From Paenibacillus antarcticus (GTDB lineage: Bacteria > Bacillota > Bacilli > Paenibacillales > Paenibacillaceae): a stretch of DNA of 64,000 nt. The notes beneath the pieces were generated by a model. It was not told where the DNA came from. It saw nothing but the letters and a program-made list of their open reading frames with translations, and ran no database searches. Below, piece by piece: positions 45,697-54,643 of this stretch. The position numbers and the translations under genes are program-made. Position 1 is the first letter of the stretch; every line of letters starts with the position of its first letter. The stretch spans positions 1 through 64,000 of the forward strand of contig NZ_LVJI01000053.1 in the NCBI RefSeq assembly GCF_001637225.1, written 5' to 3'.

Positions 45697-46854
45697 ATGA
45701 ATTCAATTTATTTGGACCATGCGGCTTCTACACCTATTCATCCAGAGGTAGCTAGTGTCATGATGAAGATTATGACTGAACAATATGGTAATGCATCAAG
45801 TGTACATACCTTTGGACGAAGTGCAAAGCGTATATTGAACGGAGCACGGGATCAAGTTTGTACATTGCTTGCTTGTTATCCAGATGAACTTGTTTTTACA
45901 GGTGGAGGAACAGAAAGTGATAATTTAGCCTTGTTTGGGGTATCTTCATTATTAAGCCATAAAGGTAAACATATTATTACTTCTTCCATTGAGCATCATG
46001 CAATCTTGCATACATGTGATCAACTGGAACGCGAGGGTTTCAAGATTACGTATCTTCCTGTAGACACAACAGGTCGTATTAGCCTAAGTGATTTAGAGGA
46101 AGCAATCACGGATGAAACCATACTTATCAGTATAATGTATGGTAACAATGAAGTAGGTACAGTCCAGCCTATTAAAGAGATAGGTGAACTAGCACGTAGT
46201 CGAGGTATTCTGTTTCATGTAGATGCGGTACAGGCATTAGGAGCTGTTCCGATTTCATGTAAGGAGTTGGCTGTTGATCTTATGAGCTTCTCAGCACATA
46301 AGGTTAATGGCCCCCAAGGCGTAGGTGCTCTTTATGTTCGTCGTGGTTTACAATTGAATGCTCGGTTACATGGAGGCCTTCAGGAGAAGAAACGTCGTGC
46401 AGGTACGGAGAATATTGCTGGTATTGCAGGATTTGCCAAGGCAATCGAGATTATGTGTGACCAATTAAAAGAACGATCTGATTACTATGTACTTCTCAGA
46501 AGTACATTGCTTGAAGCATTAGAGCGGGAAGTGGGTCGTGATTTCTTTATTGTGAATGGCCATTCATCGGAATTTCTGCCTCACATTCTCAATATTAGTT
46601 TTCCTGAAATTGATTCAGAGACGCTTCTTATGAGTATGGATATGGAAGGGATTTCTGCATCTAGCGGTTCGGCATGTACTTCGGGTTCATTAGAATTATC
46701 GCATGTTCTTAAAGCTATGAATCTCCCTGAGGAAATATTGAATTCGGCGATTCGTTTTAGCTATGGTTTGGGTAATACTACTGAAGATATGGAATGTACT
46801 GCTCGAATAATTGGAACCATTCTTCAGCGTATACGTAAAAGAGAGCATAGATAA
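45697..46854 (+). CDS. iscS: Cysteine desulfurase, IscS/NifS type (YrvO-like)
   Basis: 385 residues, PLP-dependent. Start IYLDHAASTPIHPEV, PLP lysine Lys202 (SAHKVNGPQG), and catalytic Cys327 in SSGSACTSGS. It strips sulfur from cysteine. By synteny this is YrvO, the dedicated sulfur donor to MnmA for tRNA thiolation. Likely co-transcribed with cymR. Confidence 0.94.
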   Translation: MNSIYLDHAASTPIHPEVASVMMKIMTEQYGNASSVHTFGRSAKRILNGARDQVCTLLACYPDELVFTGGGTESDNLALFGVSSLLSHKGKHIITSSIEHHAILHTCDQLEREGFKITYLPVDTTGRISLSDLEEAITDETILISIMYGNNEVGTVQPIKEIGELARSRGILFHVDAVQALGAVPISCKELAVDLMSFSAHKVNGPQGVGALYVRRGLQLNARLHGGLQEKKRRAGTENIAGIAGFAKAIEIMCDQLKERSDYYVLLRSTLLEALEREVGRDFFIVNGHSSEFLPHILNISFPEIDSETLLMSMDMEGISASSGSACTSGSLELSHVLKAMNLPEEILNSAIRFSYGLGNTTEDMECTARIIGTILQRIRKREHR

Positions 46855-46987
46855 TTCTCCGATGGATAAGGAGGTATGAGGGTACTCCATTACATCCTGA
46901 AATCATGTGACAGTTCTTGTATAGCAAATGATGCTCGAAATAGGGCTGGTGTGGTTTCAAATTGATGATGGTGAGGAGGTTCTTGCC

Positions 46988-47512
46988 TTGAAGCTTCAAG
47001 AAATGATTGGAATTTCCGTATATGATGTAGAAGAAGGTAAGGAAATCGGCAAAGTGTGCGATTTCATATTAGATGCTCATTGGACAATTGTAAGCTTTGA
47101 GCTTGAACGTAAAGCGTTATTCTCCAAGATGGTAAACACCATTGATTGGAGCGATATTGTCGCTTACGGTGAAGATGCCGTAATGATTCGTAATCAACAG
47201 GCTGTTCGTAAGACGAAAGCCGACAACATACAGTTAACCTATTCTCTTGGGAAGAAGAAACTGAAGGATTTACCTGTCATAACGGAAGATGGTCTCACAC
47301 TTGGCAGGATATCCGATGTTTACATTGACCAAGAAGTGGGCAATACAATAGTAGGTCTGGAAATAAGTGATGGTTTTGTCACAGATATAATTGAAGGACG
47401 AAAGTGGCTACCGTGTACGTCCGATATGGTTGTTGGAGAAGATGCTGTTATAGTACCTCCAATGAGCGAGGAACGTTTAGTGCAGCCATTTATTCTGGAA
47501 GCGGATAGGTGA
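46988..47512 (+). CDS. yrrD: PRC-barrel domain protein (YrrD-like)
   Basis: 174 residues made of two PRC-barrel units (LQEMIGISVYDVEEGKEIGKV and LKDLPVITEDGLTLGRISDV). Function unknown; these small barrels usually bind RNA or protein. The TTG start at 46988 is eight bases after GAGGAGG; an ATG 60 bases upstream in the same frame lacks a site. B. subtilis YrrD is in the same place and of the same length. The upstream gap holds no yrrB or recD2. Confidence 0.85.
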   Translation: MKLQEMIGISVYDVEEGKEIGKVCDFILDAHWTIVSFELERKALFSKMVNTIDWSDIVAYGEDAVMIRNQQAVRKTKADNIQLTYSLGKKKLKDLPVITEDGLTLGRISDVYIDQEVGNTIVGLEISDGFVTDIIEGRKWLPCTSDMVVGEDAVIVPPMSEERLVQPFILEADR

Positions 47513-47517
47513 AAATA

Positions 47518-47727
47518 ATGAAGTGTCCTAATTGTAGTTCGAAAGATATCGGAAAGATTGGATCTCACCAGTTCTATTGCTGGGGTTGTTTCATCGAACT
47601 GACGGTTAACGGAGAGAAAATGTCCGTATACCAAGTGGAGGAAGATGGAACATTAAGCTCACTTGATGATTTATTCTTTGGTGAAGAAGTTCCTCAGGAC
47701 TTTCCTCACATACATGTCTCCTCTTAA
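47518..47727 (+). CDS. Small zinc-ribbon protein (YrzR-like)
   Basis: 69 residues with CPNC near the N-terminus and CWGC about 20 residues later, a treble-clef or zinc-ribbon arrangement, and an acidic tail. AGGTGA lies five bases before the ATG, overlapping the yrrD stop; a GTG nine bases upstream is an alternative start. The yrrD-yrzR-yrrI order matches B. subtilis. No known function. Confidence 0.75.
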   Translation: MKCPNCSSKDIGKIGSHQFYCWGCFIELTVNGEKMSVYQVEEDGTLSSLDDLFFGEEVPQDFPHIHVSS

Positions 47728-47776
47728 TGTATGAGGTAAATGTTCGTGATTATGTATTTCGTACATACCCTTAAAT

Positions 47777-47824
47777 ACCTCTGATTCATGGCCTGAAACG
47801 TTGGCTATGAATTAGAGGTTTTTC
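47777..47824 (+). terminator. Terminator after the zinc-ribbon gene
   Basis: Stem ACCTCTGATTCATGGCC / GGCTATGAATTAGAGGT with one or two wobble pairs and five T residues. Confidence 0.9.
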
Positions 47825-47935
47825 TGTTTTAACATTGTTAATATGGATTTCAGTTTAGTGTCCTTCTTTAGATTATTCTGCAAGTTCTGTACATATACTA
47901 CTTGTAGAAGCTAGTCCGAGAAGGAGGATGAACGG

Positions 47936-49003
47936 TTGGAATCGATGTCACACAATAAATGGTTTCGGTCCTTGATTTGGGTACTCCTGAGTCTTATTAT
48001 TATCTACTTCATATGGTTGTTACGGCCATTATTTATGAATGTCTATCATTTTCTTAAAGTTATTCTTGCGCCATTCATGGTTTCGATGATCATTTCATAT
48101 GTTCTTAATCCGGTCGTAAGTATGCTTCAGAATCGAAAAGTACCACGTATTATAGCTGTCCTTCTCATTTATGCGGTATTTATATCATGTCTTGTTGTCA
48201 TTCTCATGAATATGATTCCCATGTTTATTGAACAGTTGGAAGAACTCAATGAACATTTACCAGAGATGACCATGAATGCTCAAAGTTTCGTAACTAATTT
48301 AGATTCTAATCTTCTTCCTTCGGGAGTTAGGGCAGGTGTCATGGATTGGTTCTTTCAATGGGAGGATCGGTTCGCACAAGGTATATCTTCTTTCATGAAT
48401 AATATTGGCAGCACAATTAATGTGGTACTTAACATTTTTATTGTCCCTTTTCTAATATTTTATATCTTAAAGGATTTCGATGTGTTTGAACGGACAGTGG
48501 TATCCTACTTACCAAGGTCAGGGCGGAAAACCATCGTTGTTGTGTTAAAGGAAATTGATAGTGCTCTGGGAAGTTATGTCCGTGGTCAGTTCATGGTTTG
48601 CCTTATTATTGGGGTACTTGCTTATATCGGGTATATGATTATCGGTATGCCCTACGCGCTATTATTAGCGAGTGTCGTCGCTGTATTTAATGTGGTTCCT
48701 TATTTGGGGCCGTTCTTGGGTGCCGCACCGGCGGTAGTTATGGCATCTACGGTATCTATCAAAATGGTACTGCTAGTGGTTGTGGTCAATACCGTTTGCC
48801 AAGTGATGGAGAGTAATGTCATTTCACCTCAAGTTGTTGGAAGGAAGCTGCATTTACATCCTGTACTGATCATATTTGCGTTATTGGTAGGGGGAGAAAT
48901 TGCAGGGATTGTAGGACTGATTCTGGCTGTTCCTTTATTAGCAGTTATTAAAGTTATTATTCAGCATCTCTTTGCTTATTATATCAAGCGAAAGACAGTG
49001 TAA
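47936..49003 (+). CDS. AI-2E family transporter (YrrI-like)
   Basis: 355 residues, about eight membrane segments with a soluble segment after the third. AI-2E pattern PYLGPFLGAAPAVVMA and VVGRKLHLHPVLIIFALLVGGEIAGIVGLILAVPLLA near the C-terminus. The family includes putative autoinducer exporters and Na+(Li+)/H+ antiporters; the substrate here is unknown. TTG start eight bases after AAGGAGG. It sits upstream of alaS as in B. subtilis. Confidence 0.88.
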   Translation: MESMSHNKWFRSLIWVLLSLIIIYFIWLLRPLFMNVYHFLKVILAPFMVSMIISYVLNPVVSMLQNRKVPRIIAVLLIYAVFISCLVVILMNMIPMFIEQLEELNEHLPEMTMNAQSFVTNLDSNLLPSGVRAGVMDWFFQWEDRFAQGISSFMNNIGSTINVVLNIFIVPFLIFYILKDFDVFERTVVSYLPRSGRKTIVVVLKEIDSALGSYVRGQFMVCLIIGVLAYIGYMIIGMPYALLLASVVAVFNVVPYLGPFLGAAPAVVMASTVSIKMVLLVVVVNTVCQVMESNVISPQVVGRKLHLHPVLIIFALLVGGEIAGIVGLILAVPLLAVIKVIIQHLFAYYIKRKTV

Positions 49004-49010
49004 TGCTGGA

Positions 49011-49039
49011 TTGACAGAAGCAAGGGACCTCTATATACT
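49011..49039 (+). promoter_or_regulatory. Sigma-A promoter of alaS
   Basis: TTGACA, 17 bases, TATACT; begins eight bases after the previous stop. Confidence 0.85.
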
Positions 49040-49045
49040 TGTACT

Positions 49046-49333
49046 GATAATGAGCAATAAATGACAAATCGAGGATGAAATGAAGTACGACGGTGTTCCT
49101 TAACCAGAGAACAGACTCCTTTATGGCATATAGTCATGAAGGCTGAGAGAGTCTGAAAGTGTAGCCCGTCAGAAAGCTAATTTCGGAGTGTGACCTAAAT
49201 TCACCGGGTGGACCCCGTTAGCAGCCGTAACAAAGGCGATCGCAAGAATGGACAAGTGGATGACTTGGACTAAGGCGATAACCAGGGTGGTACCGCGATG
49301 ATAATCGTCCCTGAATATTCAGGGGCGTTTTTT
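49046..49333 (+). promoter_or_regulatory. T-box leader of alaS, Ala (GCT) specifier
   Basis: Stem I includes GAAGTACGACGG, AGAGA and GGCATA loops and returns via CCGTC into AGAAAGCTAATTT, placing GCT at 49176-49178. T-box sequence AGGGTGGTACCGCGATG at 49284-49300; terminator CGTCCCTGAA / TTCAGGGGCG plus T-run. The base after TGG is T, fitting the A73 discriminator expected of tRNA-Ala. Confidence 0.93.
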
Positions 49334-49382
49334 GTGTTTAAAGGCATGAATATGCCAGACTTATATAATGGAGGCGTTTGAT

Positions 49383-52016
49383 ATGAAAGCAAGTGAAATT
49401 CGTTCCAAATGGTTGGAGTTTTTCGCGGAAAAGGGACATAAAATTGAGCCCAGCGCTCCTCTAGTTCCACATAATGATCCTTCTCTATTATGGATTAATG
49501 CAGGTATGGCACCACTGAAATCCTATTTCGATGGACGTGAGAAGCCGGATAATCCACGGATTGCTAATTCGCAGAAATGTATACGGACTAATGATATTGA
49601 GAATGTAGGTAAGACACGCCGTCACCATACATTTTTTGAAATGCTAGGTAACTTCTCTATTGGTGACTATTTCAAGGAAGAAGTTATTACATGGGCGTGG
49701 GAATTTCTTACGGATAAGAAATGGATTGGCTTCGATCCAGAGCGCTTATCTGTAACGGTATATCCTGAAGATGAGGAAGCTTATAAGTTCTGGCATGAGA
49801 AGATTGGACTCGCTGAGAATCACATTGTGAAGCTGGAAGATAATTTCTGGGATATTGGTGAAGGTCCCTGTGGTCCTTGTACTGAAATATTCTATGACCG
49901 CGGAGAAGCTTACGGAAGTGATATGTCAGATCCTGAGATGTTCCCAGGTGGCGAGAATGAACGTTACTTAGAAGTGTGGAATCTGGTCTTCACACAATTC
50001 AATCATAATAAAGATGGTAGTTATACGCCATTGCCTAATAAAAATATTGATACGGGTGCAGGTCTTGAACGTCTCGCTTCTATCCTACAGGACGTAGACT
50101 CTAACTTCGATACAGATTTGTTTCAACCTATTATTCAACAGACGGCTTCATTAACGAAAGTGAAGTACAACGATAGTGTAGAGCAGGATGTTGCTTTCAA
50201 AGTGATTGCCGACCATGTTCGTACTGTTGCATTTGCTATCGCTGATGGCGTATTACCTTCAAATGAAGGTCGCGGATATGTTATTCGTCGTTTGCTTCGT
50301 CGTGCAGTCCGTTACGGAAAAGTGTTAGGTCTAGATCGTCCATTCCTATACACGTTAACGGAGACTGTTGGAAATGTTATGGGCGTTTATTACCCTGAAG
50401 TTGTTGAGAAACGTGAATTTATTGAAAAAGTGATTAAAACAGAAGAAGAACGTTTCCATGAAACATTGTCCGATGGGTTATCTATACTAGAGGAAATGAG
50501 TAATCAAGCTAAGCAACAAGGGCAGGCTACCATTAGTGGGAGTGATGCATTCAAGCTCTATGATACGTATGGCTTCCCATTCGACTTAACGGAAGATTAC
50601 GCAACAGAACATGGACTTACGGTGGATAGAGAAGGCTTTGATAACGCAATGCAAGAACAGCGTACGCGGGCACGTGCAGCAAGACAAGATAGCGGCAGTA
50701 TGCAAGTTCAAGGCGGGATTCTTTCTGATTTAACGATTAAAAGTGAATTTGTTGGATATAATGACTGCGTAACCGAGTCGAAAGTTATGGCGATCATTGT
50801 AAATGATGCCTTAGTAGATAGTGTATCAGCTGGAGAAACGTGCCAGGTTATACTCGACATTACGCCGTTCTATGCGGAAAGTGGAGGACAGGTCAGTGAT
50901 CAGGGACTGTTGCGAGGAGGCAAAGTTACGGCTAAGGTTGAAGGGTTATTTAAAGCACCATTAGGTCAACCTGTACACAGAGTGATTGTAGAAGAGGGAG
51001 AACTAAAGGTCGGCGAAACACTCAAAGCAGAAGTTAGTCGTGAGAAACGTTCTGATATTGTGAAGAACCATACGGCAACGCATTTACTTCATAAAGCGCT
51101 TAAAGAAGTGTTAGGAGATCATGTTAACCAAGCAGGGTCTTTAGTAGATACGCAACGATTACGTTTTGACTTCTCACATTTCGGAAGTATTACGCAAGAA
51201 GAGCTTACGGATATTGAGCGCCGTGTAAATGAACAAATTTGGAATGGTTTGGATGTCAATATTGAACTTAAATCAATTGATGAAGCAAAATCTTCAGGCG
51301 CTATGGCATTATTTGGTGAAAAGTATGGAGATATTGTAAGAGTTGTGCAAGTCGGAGAGTACAGCTTAGAGTTATGTGGTGGATGTCATGTGAGTAACAC
51401 TTCACAGATTGGTATTTTCAAATTAGTTAGTGAGAGTGGTATTGGATCAGGCGTAAGACGTATTGAGGCTGTGACTGGACGTTTAGCCTACCTGTATATG
51501 GATGGACAACTAGATGTTCTGAAACAATCTGCAGAGATGCTTAAATCCAATCTACATGATGTTCCAAAACGTATTGATGCATTACATGTACAGCTTAAAG
51601 ATGTAAGTCGCGAGAATGAGTCACTGCAAAGTAAGTTAAGTATTATTGAAGCAGGTAAACTCAGTGACCAAGTGAAAGTTGTAAATGGTGTGGAGTTACT
51701 AGCGGTTCGAGTGAATGCTGGAAGTATGGATGGTCTCCGTTCTCTTGCAGACGAGCTTAAAGAGAAACTTCCGAATGCAGTCTTAGTTCTAGGTGCAACG
51801 ATGGAAGATAAAGTGAACTTTGTCGTAGCTGTACCGCAAGCTTTAGTGAAGTCAGGTCTTCATGCCGGTAAGCTTGTAAAAGAGATTGCTACTGTATGTG
51901 GTGGTGGCGGTGGCGGTCGTCCTGATATGGCTCAAGCTGGAGGTAAAGATGGAAGTAAGCTAGATGAAGCTTTGAAATTAGCAAATGAGCTAGTGGCTCA
52001 AAGTCTAAAGGTATAA
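49383..52016 (+). CDS. alaS: Alanine-tRNA ligase
   Basis: 877 residues, class II synthetase. MKASEIRSKWLEFFAEKGH start, TFFEMLGNFSIGDYFKEE, editing-domain HTATHLLHKALKEV (HxxxH) with the later CGGCHVSN zinc ligands, and C-terminal DHHA1/C-Ala with a Gly-rich stretch (CGGGGGGRPDMAQAG). The ATG at 49383 is eight bases after ATGGAGG; the ATG inside that site is rejected as the start. Confidence 0.97.
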   Translation: MKASEIRSKWLEFFAEKGHKIEPSAPLVPHNDPSLLWINAGMAPLKSYFDGREKPDNPRIANSQKCIRTNDIENVGKTRRHHTFFEMLGNFSIGDYFKEEVITWAWEFLTDKKWIGFDPERLSVTVYPEDEEAYKFWHEKIGLAENHIVKLEDNFWDIGEGPCGPCTEIFYDRGEAYGSDMSDPEMFPGGENERYLEVWNLVFTQFNHNKDGSYTPLPNKNIDTGAGLERLASILQDVDSNFDTDLFQPIIQQTASLTKVKYNDSVEQDVAFKVIADHVRTVAFAIADGVLPSNEGRGYVIRRLLRRAVRYGKVLGLDRPFLYTLTETVGNVMGVYYPEVVEKREFIEKVIKTEEERFHETLSDGLSILEEMSNQAKQQGQATISGSDAFKLYDTYGFPFDLTEDYATEHGLTVDREGFDNAMQEQRTRARAARQDSGSMQVQGGILSDLTIKSEFVGYNDCVTESKVMAIIVNDALVDSVSAGETCQVILDITPFYAESGGQVSDQGLLRGGKVTAKVEGLFKAPLGQPVHRVIVEEGELKVGETLKAEVSREKRSDIVKNHTATHLLHKALKEVLGDHVNQAGSLVDTQRLRFDFSHFGSITQEELTDIERRVNEQIWNGLDVNIELKSIDEAKSSGAMALFGEKYGDIVRVVQVGEYSLELCGGCHVSNTSQIGIFKLVSESGIGSGVRRIEAVTGRLAYLYMDGQLDVLKQSAEMLKSNLHDVPKRIDALHVQLKDVSRENESLQSKLSIIEAGKLSDQVKVVNGVELLAVRVNAGSMDGLRSLADELKEKLPNAVLVLGATMEDKVNFVVAVPQALVKSGLHAGKLVKEIATVCGGGGGGRPDMAQAGGKDGSKLDEALKLANELVAQSLKV

Positions 52017-52160
52017 AGTAAGGAGAAATTTCGGTAATTTTTCACATGGGGATTTCCTTACAGCACAATGAATATGTTATGATAGTGACAGGTAATAAAT
52101 ATTTCAGATTGTATTCGCTAAAACATGCTTAATATGTTTTAAAGAAGCGAGGTGTCGTGA

Positions 52161-52421
52161 ATGGATTCCATGGATAAGACAGTCAAATTTAATGTTAATG
52201 GCGATGAGTTAGAGGTATCTTCAAAGGAGATTCTTCTGACGGTATACGATGCTTTGGCAGAGAAGGAATATCATCCGATCAACCAGATTGTCGGCTATCT
52301 TTTATCCGGAGATCCTGCTTATATACCGCGCCATAAAAATGCTAGAAGTCTCGTGAGAAAGAAAGAGCGAGATGAATTGATTGAAGAGTTGGTAAGATTT
52401 TATTTAGCCAATCACCGTTAG
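52161..52421 (+). CDS. ireB: IreB-family regulatory phosphoprotein (YrzL)
   Basis: 86 residues with EKEYHPINQIVGYLLSGDPA and YIPRHKNARSLVRK, the diagnostic IreB/DUF965 sequence. In Enterococcus it is a substrate of the Ser/Thr kinase IreK and affects cephalosporin resistance, with threonines near the N-terminus; here TVKF provides one. Start preceded by GCGAGGTG. An extended -10 (TGTTATGAT, 52076-52083) lies upstream, so it may have its own promoter. Confidence 0.93.
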   Translation: MDSMDKTVKFNVNGDELEVSSKEILLTVYDALAEKEYHPINQIVGYLLSGDPAYIPRHKNARSLVRKKERDELIEELVRFYLANHR

Positions 52422-52430
52422 GAGAACTTG

Positions 52431-52847
52431 ATGAGAATCATGGGGTTGGATTATGGGGATCGCAGAATTGGAGTGGCAGTTAGCGATATGTTTGGCTGGA
52501 CTGGTCAAGGGCTTGAAGTTATTGAACGTCGTCGCGAAGGGATTGAGTTCGAACGAATTACGGCTCTAGTCCGTGAGTATGACATTGCTGAGATCGTGGT
52601 TGGCTTACCCAAGAATATGGATGGTACAGTAGGGTTCCGAGGAGATATTTGCATCGAATTCGCAGATAAGCTCAAGGAAATTCTAGACTTACCCGTTCAT
52701 TTATGGGATGAGAGGTTAACAACAGTATCTGCAGAACGAACACTAATTGAGGGCAACGTCAGCCGAAAGAAACGTAAACAGGTCATAGACAAGATGGCAG
52801 CCAGTTTGATTTTGCAAAACTATTTAGATTCTAAGAGTATAAGGTGA
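52431..52847 (+). CDS. ruvX: RuvX/YqgF-family nuclease (YrrK)
   Basis: 138 residues of the RNase H/RuvC fold. MRIMGLDYGDRRIGVAVSD (first acidic residue), EIVVGLPKNMDGTVG, WDERLTT and DKMAASLILQNYLD (last acidic). Known as YqgF/RuvX, a pre-16S rRNA-processing or junction-cutting nuclease. AGGAGA five bases before the ATG; a TTG directly before it is less likely. Confidence 0.95.
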   Translation: MRIMGLDYGDRRIGVAVSDMFGWTGQGLEVIERRREGIEFERITALVREYDIAEIVVGLPKNMDGTVGFRGDICIEFADKLKEILDLPVHLWDERLTTVSAERTLIEGNVSRKKRKQVIDKMAASLILQNYLDSKSIR

Positions 52848-52858
52848 GGGTGATATAA

Positions 52859-53173
52859 ATGGCTAATGACAATATGGGTAGAGAAGAAGAACCGGAAATT
52901 ATATATATTCCCGATGATGAAGGTAATGAAGAAGAGTTTGAAGTGATTATGAAGTTCGAAGTAGATGATTCTGATGCGAGATATATGATGGTAGTACCTA
53001 TGGATTCAGAGGATGAAGATACTGATGAAGTATATGCGTTCCGTTATGAAGAAGATGAAGTTGGGGACGATATCAAGCTTTATATGATCGAAAGTGATGA
53101 GGAATGGGCAATCGTTGAAGAGACCTTCAATACGCTTGTAGCTGAACTCGATGGAGGAGAATTAGATGACTGA
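52859..53173 (+). CDS. DUF1292 protein, copy 1 (YrzB-like)
   Basis: 104 residues, very acidic, with EEFEVIMKFEVDDSDARYM and EVYAFRYEEDEVGDDIKLYM followed by DEEWAIVEETFN, the DUF1292 pattern. Function unknown. yrzL-yrrK-yrzB order is conserved in Bacillus. Its stop overlaps the next start by eight bases. Confidence 0.85.
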   Translation: MANDNMGREEEPEIIYIPDDEGNEEEFEVIMKFEVDDSDARYMMVVPMDSEDEDTDEVYAFRYEEDEVGDDIKLYMIESDEEWAIVEETFNTLVAELDGGELDD

Positions 53174-53477
53174 GATTTCAAGTAGTCAGGTTGAATGGAG
53201 TAATCGTCTAAAAGAAGCTTTCGGTCCCACAGTGGAATTGGAAGATGAAGATGGCACAACATCTGTATATGATCTAACAGCTGAGTTTGTAGTTGGGGAT
53301 CAAAGTTATGCTGTTCTACTAAGAGTAGATGATGATAGTGACGAATATGACATCCTCAAAATTATCACTTCTGCTGAAGGGAATTTAGAGCTTGTTACGA
53401 TTGACGATGATGAGGAATGGGAGAACATCGCTGAATTATATGATGAATTAACATTCCCACAAGACAACGATATTTAG
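53166..53477 (+). CDS. DUF1292 protein, copy 2
   Basis: 103 residues, acidic. Same fold pattern as copy 1 (VYDLTAEFVVGDQSYAVLL, EYDILKIITS, DDEEWENIAELYDEL) but with low identity, so an old duplication. GGAGGAGAATTAG precedes its start inside the end of copy 1. Confidence 0.8.
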   Translation: MTEISSSQVEWSNRLKEAFGPTVELEDEDGTTSVYDLTAEFVVGDQSYAVLLRVDDDSDEYDILKIITSAEGNLELVTIDDDEEWENIAELYDELTFPQDNDI

Positions 53478-53531
53478 TACGTTACGCTACTAGTATCATA
53501 TTGTACAACTCATTCCAATAGGAAATGCTGG

Positions 53532-53555
53532 AAGGGTGGATTATTCCGCCCTTTT
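53532..53555 (+). terminator. Short terminator between the DUF1292 pair and mltG
   Basis: Stem AGGGTGG / CCGCCCT (one G-T pair), loop ATTATT, then five T residues. It would give mltG lower or separate expression. Confidence 0.65.
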
Positions 53556-53580
53556 TGGCTGTGAAGGGACGGGAATCTCC

Positions 53581-54630
53581 ATGAAAAAGGGAATGAAAAT
53601 ACTTGGTATTATACTATTATTCTTAGTATTGGCTGTAGGCGGCGTGGTTTGGTATATATGGAGTGGCTTGCAACCCGTTAATAAATCCGATGAGGTTGTA
53701 CAGTTTACAATTGAGCAAGGCATGGGTACGACTCAAATTGCCTCGCTGTTACATGAGAAAGCATTGATCAAGAACGAACTGATATTCATTGGATATTTGA
53801 AATGGAAAGATCAAGGAAGTCGGTTTCAAGCTGGAATTTATGCAACTACACCTGGAAAGTCAAACGATGAATTAATAGCAATGCTAAATAATGGTGATGT
53901 CGTAAAAGAGGAAATGATCCGCTTCACGATTCCTGAAGGATATACGGTTGTGCAAATCGCAGACAAGCTTGCTAAAGAAGGATTTGTAGATGGTCCAACC
54001 TTTCTGAAATTAGCTAACCAATCTTCTCAAGCTAATGAGACCTTAGCTGCAGTCATACCAAAGAATGCTGAAATTAAGCATGCGCTGGAGGGTTATCTCT
54101 TTCCGGAAACCTACGAATTGAAAAAGGGAATTACAGAAGCCGAGATTATTAAGACGATGACTTCTCAACTAGAGCAAAAGTTGAATAGTATTGAGAATTG
54201 GGAAGAAAAGATGAAGCAACGTGGGCTTACACTACATGAATTGTTGACCATTTCATCTTTAGTGGAACGTGAAGTTGTGGTGGATACGGAGCGACCACTA
54301 GTCGCAGGTATTATTTATAATCGATTGAACAAAGGACAAAAACTTGAAATTGATGCAACAGTGCAATATTCGCTTGATAAACCCAAGGAACGTCTCTTCT
54401 ATAAAGATTTAGAAGTTGATAGTCCTTATAATACTTATTTGAAAAAAGGGCTCCCACCGGGTCCTATAAGTAACCCAAGCCTGGCTTCAATTAAGGCAGC
54501 ACTAGAGCCACAAACTTCTGAGTATTTCTTCTATGTGACGAAGAAAGATGGAACTCAAACGCATTTATTTGCTAAGACGTATAAAGAACATTTGGTCAAT
54601 ATTGAAAAAAGTAAGAGTATGTCAAAATAA
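53581..54630 (+). CDS. mltG: Endolytic transglycosylase MltG (YrrL)
   Basis: 349 residues. One N-terminal membrane helix (about 5-27), a LysM-like region (FTIPEGYTVVQIADKLAKEG) and the YceG core with the catalytic Glu in ISSLVEREV, followed by VAGIIYNRLNKGQKLEIDATVQY and NTYLKKGLPPGPISNPSLASI. It cuts nascent glycan strands near the membrane. The frame is open 45 bases upstream, but ATG 53581 gives the proper membrane-anchor start. Confidence 0.93.
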   Translation: MKKGMKILGIILLFLVLAVGGVVWYIWSGLQPVNKSDEVVQFTIEQGMGTTQIASLLHEKALIKNELIFIGYLKWKDQGSRFQAGIYATTPGKSNDELIAMLNNGDVVKEEMIRFTIPEGYTVVQIADKLAKEGFVDGPTFLKLANQSSQANETLAAVIPKNAEIKHALEGYLFPETYELKKGITEAEIIKTMTSQLEQKLNSIENWEEKMKQRGLTLHELLTISSLVEREVVVDTERPLVAGIIYNRLNKGQKLEIDATVQYSLDKPKERLFYKDLEVDSPYNTYLKKGLPPGPISNPSLASIKAALEPQTSEYFFYVTKKDGTQTHLFAKTYKEHLVNIEKSKSMSK

Positions 54631-54643
54631 AAGAGGTGCAACC

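Noticed and set aside
46855..46987. 29-codon frame after the desulfurase gene beginning one base past AAGGAGG
   Set aside because: The start codon is too close to the ribosome site to be used and the frame has no other support.
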